Assembly: GCA_007695365.1 (NCBI GenBank)
Contig: REDV01000066.1
Location: forward strand, 1-61,740
Direction of reading: 5' to 3'
DNA from: Cryomorphaceae bacterium
Lineage (GTDB): Bacteria; Bacteroidota; Bacteroidia; Flavobacteriales_D; SKUL01
DNA length: 61,740 bases
A model generated the notes under the pieces. The model did no database searches and was not told the DNA's origin. It was given only the letters and a program-made list of their open reading frames with translations. Both the position numbers and the translations under genes were made by a program. Below, piece by piece: positions 52,069 through 59,254 of this stretch (position 1 is the first letter of the stretch; each line of letters starts with the position of its first letter).

Positions 52069-53691
52069 TCAGAATCCAAAATAGGCCCCTGCCTGAATGG
52101 TTACGGTTTCTCTCATCAGAAAGGGATGCGCATAGTGCTCATTACCGCTGACGTTTCGGTACACCCCGCTCAGAAATAATCTTGCATCGTGTACCACCTC
52201 GTAGTCTACGCGCAACCCGATTTCCCAGGATTTCCAATCAACGAACTCCATGAATTCAAGCCCCATAACATTGGCGTTTCCAAAAACGATGTCGTACACA
52301 TGAGCAGGACCTTTTTCGGCCCATACCGAATAGACCGAAGTTCTGAAACGACGAATGGGGCGGTAGCTGATTTCGGCATATAGTTCCTGTCCGTTTTCAC
52401 CGAGATAGTGCCCCAGGTTGTAGCGATTGCTTTCGTAGGTGGTACTGGCAATCTGGTGGCGATAGGTCCATGGATAGGTGCGGGTATATTCTGCCGTGAC
52501 ATCAAGGTTGGGAAGGATGTTGCTGTACCTCGCTCCTGTTTTAATGCTCCAGATGTTGGTGTGCAGTTCTGAATCGGTGAGATTGCGGATGCTCAATTCA
52601 TCTAAAAACCAGGTTGCATACCAGTGAATTTTCTTCAGACTTCGAACACTGATATCGGCAAACATCTGCGCGTTTTGCCCCACCTGGCTGCTGCCGGCGC
52701 CGCTGTAAGTATGATCTACCGCCCTGAAAAACATAAACGGGATGAAGTACAGTGGTTGTAAACCTGTTTCACTGTAAATCATGGAATTACCCACCGACAC
52801 AAACAAGTTCTTTACCGGCTTGATGGTGAACATATTGATTGCAATGTTCTTGTTCATAAACACCTGCCGTTGACCATGGGGCGTGAGATAGGTTCTGGCG
52901 CTGTCAATTTCTTCGCTCACAAGCCAACCATGTATATAGTTGAATTCAAACCAGTGCACCGGGTTGAGTTTAAAATCGAGATAGACAAATGACGGTGCCC
53001 GGCCGGATAAAATGTTGGCGTGGCGGTAAGTATTTCCCCACTGCGGACGATCTTTCACCAAACCGATACTTCCCCACTTCCAACTGTAGTGAATGCCCGC
53101 CATGATCTCGCTGAAATCACTTCGCTGCCCCCCAATAAACTCACCCTGATTGTACTTGTAATTGTGGCCGGGAAGAACAGTCAGATGGTGATGCGCACTC
53201 AAAATCTCGTTTACTCCACTATCGCGCAGGCGAACGTAAGCTCCGAGATTCTTGCCGAAAGTTGCCCAGGCTTCACCGCCAATGGTGCGCTGAAATACAA
53301 GACCGTTCTCGTTGAGCCAGCCCATTCCGCCACCCAGCGGATTGACCGTTACCTTGAAGGTAGAATCACTGTGGTAAAACAGATCCCAACGTCGGTTCCA
53401 GTCTTTACCTATGTGTGTTTCCTTTCCGAAATCGCGCAGGTAGTACTCCAGCTCCTGCCTTTGCCTGCGATTGAGCTCATGCGCAAGCGAATCCTGCACA
53501 CCGTGAAGCCAGTCTGAAATGCGCTCACGCGAATACGGCTTGATGGCACTGTTTACCTCGATGAGTTTAAGGTTAGCCAGCTCATCCACAAAATCGTACA
53601 CCGTGGTTGATACCGGCTGATAAACCAACTGTGCCTGTGAGATGTAAGGCAGGCCAAATGCAACCAACAAAAGTGTTCGAACCAGTTTCAA
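52069..53691 (-). CDS. Wzi-like capsule assembly outer-membrane protein
   Basis: The 540-residue protein starts with TTG at 53691, overlapping the upstream stop as TTGA. This is supported by the signal peptide (MKLVRTLLLVAFGLPYISQAQ) with no ATG near. The N-terminal part (YDFVDELANLKLIEVNSAIKP) and the many aromatic strands (YSWKWGSIGLVKDRPQWG, FEFNYIHGWLV) fit Bacteroidota Wzi family proteins, which anchor capsule at the outer surface in E. coli. It ends a cluster with a sugar transferase, a glycosyltransferase-like protein and an alpha-barrel protein. Confidence 0.85.
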   Translation of the reverse strand: MKLVRTLLLVAFGLPYISQAQLVYQPVSTTVYDFVDELANLKLIEVNSAIKPYSRERISDWLHGVQDSLAHELNRRQRQELEYYLRDFGKETHIGKDWNRRWDLFYHSDSTFKVTVNPLGGGMGWLNENGLVFQRTIGGEAWATFGKNLGAYVRLRDSGVNEILSAHHHLTVLPGHNYKYNQGEFIGGQRSDFSEIMAGIHYSWKWGSIGLVKDRPQWGNTYRHANILSGRAPSFVYLDFKLNPVHWFEFNYIHGWLVSEEIDSARTYLTPHGQRQVFMNKNIAINMFTIKPVKNLFVSVGNSMIYSETGLQPLYFIPFMFFRAVDHTYSGAGSSQVGQNAQMFADISVRSLKKIHWYATWFLDELSIRNLTDSELHTNIWSIKTGARYSNILPNLDVTAEYTRTYPWTYRHQIASTTYESNRYNLGHYLGENGQELYAEISYRPIRRFRTSVYSVWAEKGPAHVYDIVFGNANVMGLEFMEFVDWKSWEIGLRVDYEVVHDARLFLSGVYRNVSGNEHYAHPFLMRETVTIQAGAYFGF

Positions 53692-54719
53692 GCGCTTCGT
53701 GCTTTTCTCAGCACAATATTATTAAACGCTTTGAAACCATAATTGAAATCGGTGGTGATAGGCGATTTTAAATACGCCTTGATATATCTTGCCTCAGACT
53801 CCATGATTTCCTGCAAATTATGGGGCAAATCGGCATAAAAAGGTGGAATCAATCCCGGTTTTCCCTGAAGACGAACCTGCTTGTGCTCTTCGGAGTACAG
53901 GCTGAGATAGTGGTCACTCAGCGGGCGCACGCCTACAATTTTGAGGTCACCGCGCAAAATATTCCAAATCATGGGAATCTCATCAATCCAGAATCGGCGC
54001 ATAAACCTGCCCCACTTGGTGATTCGGAAATCGTTGCTGAATTTCCCACCGGCCTGCAGGTTGTTTTGCTCGTACACATACTCCTGAATGTACTGGGCGT
54101 AAGGGTGCATCGTTCTGAATTTATACACGGTAATGCGTTTCCCAAGCTTTCCAATACGGCCTATTTTGAGCAGCAACCCAGTACTTGGTTCCGGTTCGGT
54201 GAGGGGCTGACCTTTTTTACTCACCGCGAAAAAAAGAAGGTTGTCAATCACTTTTACGGCTTCAATACTGAAACCGCAATACACCAAACGGCCCAATACT
54301 TCGGCTTTGGAGAGGGCACGGTTTCTTCCGCCAGTAAGCCTGAAGTAAATACTGCGGGTCACAGATAGTTTGGGAAAAATGCGTTTCAACACAAAGTCAG
54401 CCGTGTAATAAAGCCTGTTCAGAAACGGTGGATATTTTTTATGCAAACGCGCTTTGCGGTTTTCAAGCGTTTCCATGCAGCCAATAAATCGACCACCATT
54501 ATTGAGATTCGCATTCACCAATCTGAAGAAATGATTGATACCCCGAATATCATTCACCCGCGCGGTATTGACGACCACATTGGCGTTTTCAGAGCTGTCT
54601 TTCAGATCATCTCGATTTGTGGTATGCATCAGGGTCATCTTGCTTTTGCCTATAAAAGGACGGGCAAAATCAAACACATCCTGTGTTAATCCTTTACTTG
54701 CGTGGGCTGAAAACTGCAT
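53688..54719 (-). CDS. Sugar transferase with N-terminal methyltransferase-like region
   Basis: The 343-residue protein has two parts. Residues about 40-165 look like the C-terminal half of a class I methyltransferase (RVNDIRGINHFFRLVNANL, VYCGFSIEAVKVIDNLLFFAV). Residues about 180-343 match the catalytic part of bacterial sugar transferases: ITVYKFRTMHPYA, ITKWGRFMRRFWIDEIPM, WNILRGDLKIVGVRPLSDHY and KPGLIPPFYADLP. The usual membrane re-entrant helix and preceding motif are missing, so membrane attachment must differ. It likely starts or extends a surface glycan. A -7-like TACTTTTA lies upstream on the minus strand. Confidence 0.8.
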   Translation of the reverse strand: MQFSAHASKGLTQDVFDFARPFIGKSKMTLMHTTNRDDLKDSSENANVVVNTARVNDIRGINHFFRLVNANLNNGGRFIGCMETLENRKARLHKKYPPFLNRLYYTADFVLKRIFPKLSVTRSIYFRLTGGRNRALSKAEVLGRLVYCGFSIEAVKVIDNLLFFAVSKKGQPLTEPEPSTGLLLKIGRIGKLGKRITVYKFRTMHPYAQYIQEYVYEQNNLQAGGKFSNDFRITKWGRFMRRFWIDEIPMIWNILRGDLKIVGVRPLSDHYLSLYSEEHKQVRLQGKPGLIPPFYADLPHNLQEIMESEARYIKAYLKSPITTDFNYGFKAFNNIVLRKARSA

Positions 54720-54815
54720 TTTCTGGCCGGGATAGATTGGTTAGGTCGAGTGACTAAAAGTACCGTCCTCCTCAAGCCTTCTGAAAAGCGGGATTAAAAG
54801 TTTTTAACAATCTAA

Positions 54816-55922
54816 TTAACCGTTCGGAATAGCGAATCTCAAATCATTGAATGATTGCCGATATGGATAGTGAAGAAGCACATCTGTCCAAATCACAGCG
54901 AGGTTCTTTTTTTCACTGAGCATCTGCCATCTTCGGGCAGACCAACTATCCTTCAATTGCGGGTCGCGAAGCATATCCCCCACTACCTGAAGAAGGCGCT
55001 CAGGCCGGTCGGTAGGAATTCCAATTGTCAATTCATACTTGTGCTCCAATTCATCGAGATAGCTCAGTTTACCCACAAAATCATTGAAGCGAACAGAAGG
55101 TGTACCAAGTACTGCGGCTTCGGCCGCCATGGTCTGACTATCGCCAATGTACAACCCGGCAAAAGCCATGGCGTGGTGCATCACCTCCGGGGGAATAGAC
55201 GTGCGGTATTGCTCAAGGCTTTCGGGAAGAGCGCGTTCGGATGTGATATATACCCGCCCATGGTTGTTGAGCATGGCAATTAACTCGTTAGCAAGGTCAT
55301 CAGTAATGCCTTTCTTACCATCGTCGTGATGGGCGGTGAGGCTTGCAAAGCGCAGAATGAAGTAAGGTTCGTCTGCGCGGATGTAGGGTCTTATCAGATC
55401 CTTGTCGGGAGAAAAAAGTTCCGGATGAAGGTAGGCCAGTTCGTGGTAGCTGTCGTACAGCTGTGTTTTGTGCTCATAGCCTTGCACGCGGCACACAGCC
55501 GGCGCCAGGTTGAGCGAGCAAAACCGCACGCCGTAACGCGCAAAGAGCGGCACCTGGTCGAGGTCGTCCTCATTGATTAGCACCGATGGAATGCCCAACA
55601 AGCTGCCCAAATGCGCAATCACGATATCTGTTCCGGCCATAATATCGGGCCTGAATCTTCGGATGATTGTGAGCATTTTCCACTCGCGCTGCAATACAGA
55701 CTGGATAAGCCCCAACTTGCTATCGCCGTCGCGGGCCGGCAGAAAAATGGTCTCAAAGGGACAATTCTTCATCAGTTTGAACAGCACATCTTTCTGACGG
55801 GCCACGAACAGTACTTCGGCGCCCTCATCCTGAAGCGACTTCGCCACCCATTTGAGATTGTGATAGTGCGCGGGATGCCCTACGTACAAGAGGATACGCT
55901 TATTCCGGTTGGTCTTGTGCAT
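54816..55922 (-). CDS. DUF354 family glycosyltransferase-like protein
   Basis: The 368-residue protein has the GT-B-type start ILLYVGHPAHYHNLKWVAK, then MAGTDIVIAHLGSLLGIPSVLINEDD and a C-terminal GDSQTMAAEAAVLGTPSVRFND. This is the pattern of DUF354 proteins, relatives of UDP-N-acetylglucosamine 2-epimerase and lipid-linked glycosyltransferases. It probably transfers or epimerises a sugar for surface polysaccharide; the exact reaction is unknown. It overlaps the preceding gene by 23 bases and precedes the sugar transferase by a 96-base gap. Confidence 0.82.
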   Translation of the reverse strand: MHKTNRNKRILLYVGHPAHYHNLKWVAKSLQDEGAEVLFVARQKDVLFKLMKNCPFETIFLPARDGDSKLGLIQSVLQREWKMLTIIRRFRPDIMAGTDIVIAHLGSLLGIPSVLINEDDLDQVPLFARYGVRFCSLNLAPAVCRVQGYEHKTQLYDSYHELAYLHPELFSPDKDLIRPYIRADEPYFILRFASLTAHHDDGKKGITDDLANELIAMLNNHGRVYITSERALPESLEQYRTSIPPEVMHHAMAFAGLYIGDSQTMAAEAAVLGTPSVRFNDFVGKLSYLDELEHKYELTIGIPTDRPERLLQVVGDMLRDPQLKDSWSARRWQMLSEKKNLAVIWTDVLLHYPYRQSFNDLRFAIPNG

Positions 55923-57081
55923 AGCTTGTGTGGTAAAGTGCCAGGGCGAGTGTCATCCATGCCTGCCCCCATCGCATGTAGCGGGTTTTGTCAGTAAACC
56001 ACGCAAAGTAGCGGTAATAAAAGGAGCCCTTGCCGTCGTAGAGGTGTTTCAATGCCCACGCGGTCATGCGGTGGGCCCTGTCGGATTCATCTCTGCCCAT
56101 GTTCCTGAGTCTGCAGGCAGTGATGATTCCCTGGGCCTGATGGTGTACATCGGCAGGAAAGCGCCGTGGCAAGCGGAAATAGCTTCGACCGTTGATGGCG
56201 AATTGCTGTTCAAAGTAAAAGTCTGCTCCGTGAGTAAGGGCATCCACCCAAGGCTTCGGACGTTCGCCGAGGTATTGCATGGTTTCGATGAGGCTGTCTA
56301 AAATAAACCCCTGGTGAAAATCGGTTTGAACGCGAACTTTTCCTGTGTCGAGGTCAACGCTGTAGTCCCACCGACCGTCGGGCTGTTGCCTTTGAACCAC
56401 AAATTCTGCAATGCGCGTGGCCAGCGTTCGATGCTCCTCATCACCCGAAAGTTTGTACAAGCGTGCAAAATAACCTGCAGCGAGCATGGTTGCGTTGTAG
56501 CAGCAATCCTTTTTCACGGTGCTGTAGCTGATACAAAGGCCTGTTTCGTCTTCAAAGCGAGGCAAATCGTTCAGAATAAATAGCTCGATTCCTTTCAAAA
56601 GCTCCTCTGCCAGCGGAAAGTCGCCACAACTAGCGGCTTCGTACAATCCTTTGGCTACAAAGCCCGTGGCCACAATGGTGGGCGAGCCTGCGGGCAACAC
56701 CTTCACCGGACTGGCCCAATCAAAAGGATAACCCCAACACGTGCCTGAGTAACCTGGGGTGGCATTGCTTTTCAAGGCCAATAGCAGCTCCTGAATCTGC
56801 TCGCGGTAAGTTCCCGGATTTTGTTTTTCGAGTAGGGCCAACGCTTCCAGAAACAGCCCAAGGCCTTTGGCATTCTGCACAGGCTTTATACCCATCAAAC
56901 TCCGCAGGTTGATTGGATTGCGCTTCATCACCTGTATGGCCAGTACAGGTGGCCATTTGCCTTTTTTCAGCCACTTCCAGGAAGTGTTCAAGGCGTCATA
57001 CGGATCATACCCCGCAAATCCCCGCACCTCCGCGTAGTTCAAAGATGCTCCTAAAACTTTAGCCAGTTCGTTCTTATTCAT
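55900..57081 (-). CDS. Alpha/alpha-barrel protein in a polysaccharide cluster
   Basis: The 393-residue protein starts at ATG 57081 (MNKNELAKVLGASLNYAEV), behind a -7 box at 57099-57106; an upstream TTG at 57144 would precede it. The sequence is helical with repeated tryptophan-rich motifs (YSGTCWGYPFDWASPV, QRQQPDGRWDYSVDLDTG, VQTDFHQGFILDSLIE), the look of (alpha/alpha)6 toroids such as glycoside hydrolases or epimerases. I cannot name the family. Its place next to glycosyltransferase-like genes suggests that it processes or binds surface glycan. Confidence 0.7.
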   Translation of the reverse strand: MNKNELAKVLGASLNYAEVRGFAGYDPYDALNTSWKWLKKGKWPPVLAIQVMKRNPINLRSLMGIKPVQNAKGLGLFLEALALLEKQNPGTYREQIQELLLALKSNATPGYSGTCWGYPFDWASPVKVLPAGSPTIVATGFVAKGLYEAASCGDFPLAEELLKGIELFILNDLPRFEDETGLCISYSTVKKDCCYNATMLAAGYFARLYKLSGDEEHRTLATRIAEFVVQRQQPDGRWDYSVDLDTGKVRVQTDFHQGFILDSLIETMQYLGERPKPWVDALTHGADFYFEQQFAINGRSYFRLPRRFPADVHHQAQGIITACRLRNMGRDESDRAHRMTAWALKHLYDGKGSFYYRYFAWFTDKTRYMRWGQAWMTLALALYHTSYAQDQPE

Positions 57082-57098
57082 CGCTGCCGGAGAAGTGA

Positions 57099-57106
57099 CA
57101 AAACTA
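57099..57106 (-). promoter_or_regulatory. -7 box of the polysaccharide cluster
   Basis: TAGTTTTG on the minus strand is an exact TAnnTTTG match, 17 bases before the ATG at 57081. Confidence 0.45.
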
Positions 57107-57192
57107 AGATTTAGACCTGCAATTGCGCACAATGTAACTTTCAAGTTGTTAGCATCGTATAATCAGGCTCAAACATTAAAACGCAAGGAGCC

Positions 57193-57312
57193 ATGAAAGC
57201 AAGAACAGCAGGTTGGGCACCCCAGCAAAGCCACATAAGCAGCCACAAAATTTTCCGCATAGGTATTGCCCTGTTTCTGACAGGGCTCAGCATCGCCGGC
57301 TTTTTCTCGTAA
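57193..57312 (+). CDS. Possible 39-residue single-span membrane protein
   Basis: ATG 57193 to TAA 57310-57312 encodes 39 residues: a polar, basic N-terminus (MKARTAGWAPQQSHISSHK) and one hydrophobic segment (IFRIGIALFLTGLSIAGFFS). AAGGAG lies just before the ATG, which is unusual here, and a strong terminator follows at 57335-57365. The compact unit of start, membrane helix and terminator suggests a real small gene. It lies divergent from the polysaccharide cluster. No family is recognised. Confidence 0.45.
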   Translation: MKARTAGWAPQQSHISSHKIFRIGIALFLTGLSIAGFFS

Positions 57313-57334
57313 GAGATAAGCCATTCCCTGGCGC

Positions 57335-57365
57335 AAAAATCCCGTCCGATTGGATGGGATTTTTT
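57335..57365 (+). terminator. Terminator after the 39-residue ORF
   Basis: AAATCCC-G-TCC-GATT-GGA-T-GGGATTT followed by further T residues. An A run on the left could also serve the minus strand. Confidence 0.8.
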
Positions 57366-57397
57366 CATTTCTGTTGCAGCCATTCACAATTGCTGAG

Positions 57398-57425
57398 TTG
57401 CAACCGTTCTTACGGGCTATATTTG
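57398..57425 (+). promoter_or_regulatory. Promoter of the isoaspartyl peptidase gene
   Basis: TTG (57398-57400), a 17-base spacer and TATATTTG (57418-57425) match the Bacteroidota consensus exactly. The ATG at 57456 is 31 bases downstream. Confidence 0.75.
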
Positions 57426-57455
57426 CCCACAGCATAAGCAAAACCAAAACAGAAC

Positions 57456-58391
57456 ATGAAACCTTTTGGCATTGCCATACACGGTGGTGCGGGAACCATA
57501 CCCCGCGATTCTTTGTCAGCAGAGCGCGAAGCCCTTTACCTCGAGGGTTTAGACAGGGCGCTGAGCGCAGGATACGAAGTATTGTTGCGTGGTGGTTCTG
57601 CGCTGGAAGCCGTTCGTGAGGCGGTGGTTGAATTGGAAAACAATCCGCTGTTCAATGCAGGACGCGGCTCGGTGTTTAACCACATCGGCTCGCACGATAT
57701 GGATGCCGCCATTATGTGCGGAAGAACCCTGGAAGCCGGAGCCGTGTCGGGCATCAGCCAGATAAAAAACCCGATTGTATTGGCAGAAACCATTCTGAAA
57801 CACAGCGACCACGTAATGCTGATTGGTCAGGGGGCTGAGGAATTTGCCCGTTTGCACCACCTGGAGTTTGCCGATGCCGGTTACTTCTACGACGAGTTTA
57901 GGCACCAACAGTGGAAGGAAGCGCTCGCAGCAGGGCGCACTCAGCTCGACCACAGCCTACCGGCCAACGAGAAAATGGGAACTGTGGGAGCTGTGGCCAT
58001 TGACTTGCACGGAAATCTTGCCGCTGCCACCTCAACCGGAGGCATGACCAACAAAAAATTCGGGAGGGTTGGCGATAGCTCCATTATTGGCGCAGGCAAC
58101 TACGCCAACAATGTGACCTGCGCGGTGTCTTGTACCGGTCACGGAGAGCCTTTTCTGCGCGCGGTAACCGCCCACGATGTTAGCTGCCTGATGGAATACA
58201 AGGGCCTATCGCTGCGTGATGCCTGCCGCGAAGTGGTGCACAAAAAATTGCCGCGCATTCATGGTGAAGGCGGTTTGATAGCCACAGATGCAGCCGGAAA
58301 CATTGAACTGGTGTTTAACTCCGATGGCATGTACCGCGGCATGCAGCATTCCGACGGACGACGGGAGGTGGCTATTTACAAGGAAGATTGA
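57456..58391 (+). CDS. Isoaspartyl peptidase / L-asparaginase (Ntn type)
   Basis: The 311-residue protein is a plant-type asparaginase: GIAIHGGAGTIPRD at the N-terminus, FNAGRGSVFNHIGSHDMDAAIM, the autocleavage site KMGTVGAVAID with nucleophile Thr176, then GRVGDSSIIGAGNYA and STGGMTNKKFG. The precursor cuts itself before Thr176 and hydrolyses beta-aspartyl peptides or L-asparagine. No signal peptide is seen, so it should be cytosolic. An alpha/beta hydrolase gene follows on the same strand after 93 bases. Confidence 0.92.
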   Translation: MKPFGIAIHGGAGTIPRDSLSAEREALYLEGLDRALSAGYEVLLRGGSALEAVREAVVELENNPLFNAGRGSVFNHIGSHDMDAAIMCGRTLEAGAVSGISQIKNPIVLAETILKHSDHVMLIGQGAEEFARLHHLEFADAGYFYDEFRHQQWKEALAAGRTQLDHSLPANEKMGTVGAVAIDLHGNLAAATSTGGMTNKKFGRVGDSSIIGAGNYANNVTCAVSCTGHGEPFLRAVTAHDVSCLMEYKGLSLRDACREVVHKKLPRIHGEGGLIATDAAGNIELVFNSDGMYRGMQHSDGRREVAIYKED

Positions 58392-58484
58392 GGGTTGGAT
58401 GAGAACATACATTCACTCAAAACCGGTGGAATAAAGCCCCACGAAAACTTGCTATCTTTCGGCTTTCCCATTCATTCTGAAACA

Positions 58485-59171
58485 TTGAAAACCGACCTAC
58501 TACTACTCCATGGTGCGTTGGGAAGCACTGCTCAGCTTCAGGGACTCGCCACCAGACTTTCCGGTCATGTTGAAGTACACTGTATAGGATTGAGCGGACA
58601 CGGCGGCGTTCCCTTTCAGGAGCGATTTGAAATTGACCAGTTTGCCGATGAGGTAATTTCTTACATGGCTGATTTTCCGGAGAGAAGGTTTCATGTCTTT
58701 GGTTACAGCATGGGGGGCTACGTTGCACTTTATCTGGAAAGGCGTGCACCCGCAACTTTCCAGTCCATTGTTACGCTGGCAACCAAGTTCGATTGGAACC
58801 CGGAAAGCGCACAAAAAGAGGCTGCAATGCTCAATCCGGATAAGATATTGGAGAAAATCCCGGCCTTTGCCGGGGAGCTTAAAGAGCGGCACGGAGAATC
58901 CGGGTGGCGCATGCTGCTTGAAAAAACAGCAACCATGATGCTCAGCATGGGTCATCAGCCGCCTTTGAGCCCTTCAGACTTTGCGGAAATCAAGATTCCT
59001 GTGGTGCTCTGCCACGGCACCTTAGACAAGATGGTATCTGAAGAGGAAACCATGGCTATAGCAAAATCACTCCCCACCGGAAATTTCGTTTCCTATCCCG
59101 ACTGGCCACACCCACTCGAAAAATGTGATCCCGACAAGTTGAGCGGAGATATTATTGGCTATTTGTCTTAA
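58485..59171 (+). CDS. Alpha/beta hydrolase
   Basis: The 228-residue protein most likely starts with TTG 58485 (MKTDLLLLHGALGSTAQL); a TTG at 58395 would add 30 residues without a domain role. A -7-like TATCTTTC at 58453-58460 fits the shorter form. Motifs: oxyanion HGALGS, the nucleophile elbow VFGYSMGGYVALYL, the acid in CHGTLDKMVSEEE and the His in DWPHPLEKC. The substrate is unknown; the family includes esterases and MenH-like lyases. Confidence 0.82.
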   Translation: MKTDLLLLHGALGSTAQLQGLATRLSGHVEVHCIGLSGHGGVPFQERFEIDQFADEVISYMADFPERRFHVFGYSMGGYVALYLERRAPATFQSIVTLATKFDWNPESAQKEAAMLNPDKILEKIPAFAGELKERHGESGWRMLLEKTATMMLSMGHQPPLSPSDFAEIKIPVVLCHGTLDKMVSEEETMAIAKSLPTGNFVSYPDWPHPLEKCDPDKLSGDIIGYLS

Positions 59172-59196
59172 AACAAGGAAAGTTTGTTTAAATCAC

Positions 59197-59229
59197 AAAA
59201 AACCGACCCCCATCCGGGAGCCGGTTTTT
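59197..59229. terminator. Bidirectional terminator between convergent genes
   Basis: AAAAACCG (left) pairs with CGGTTTTT (right) with an inner CCC/GGG, giving a T run in either direction. It serves the alpha/beta hydrolase gene and the T9SS beta-helix gene. Confidence 0.8.
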
Positions 59230-59254
59230 CACTTGGGTGCTATTCGGGAAGCAA

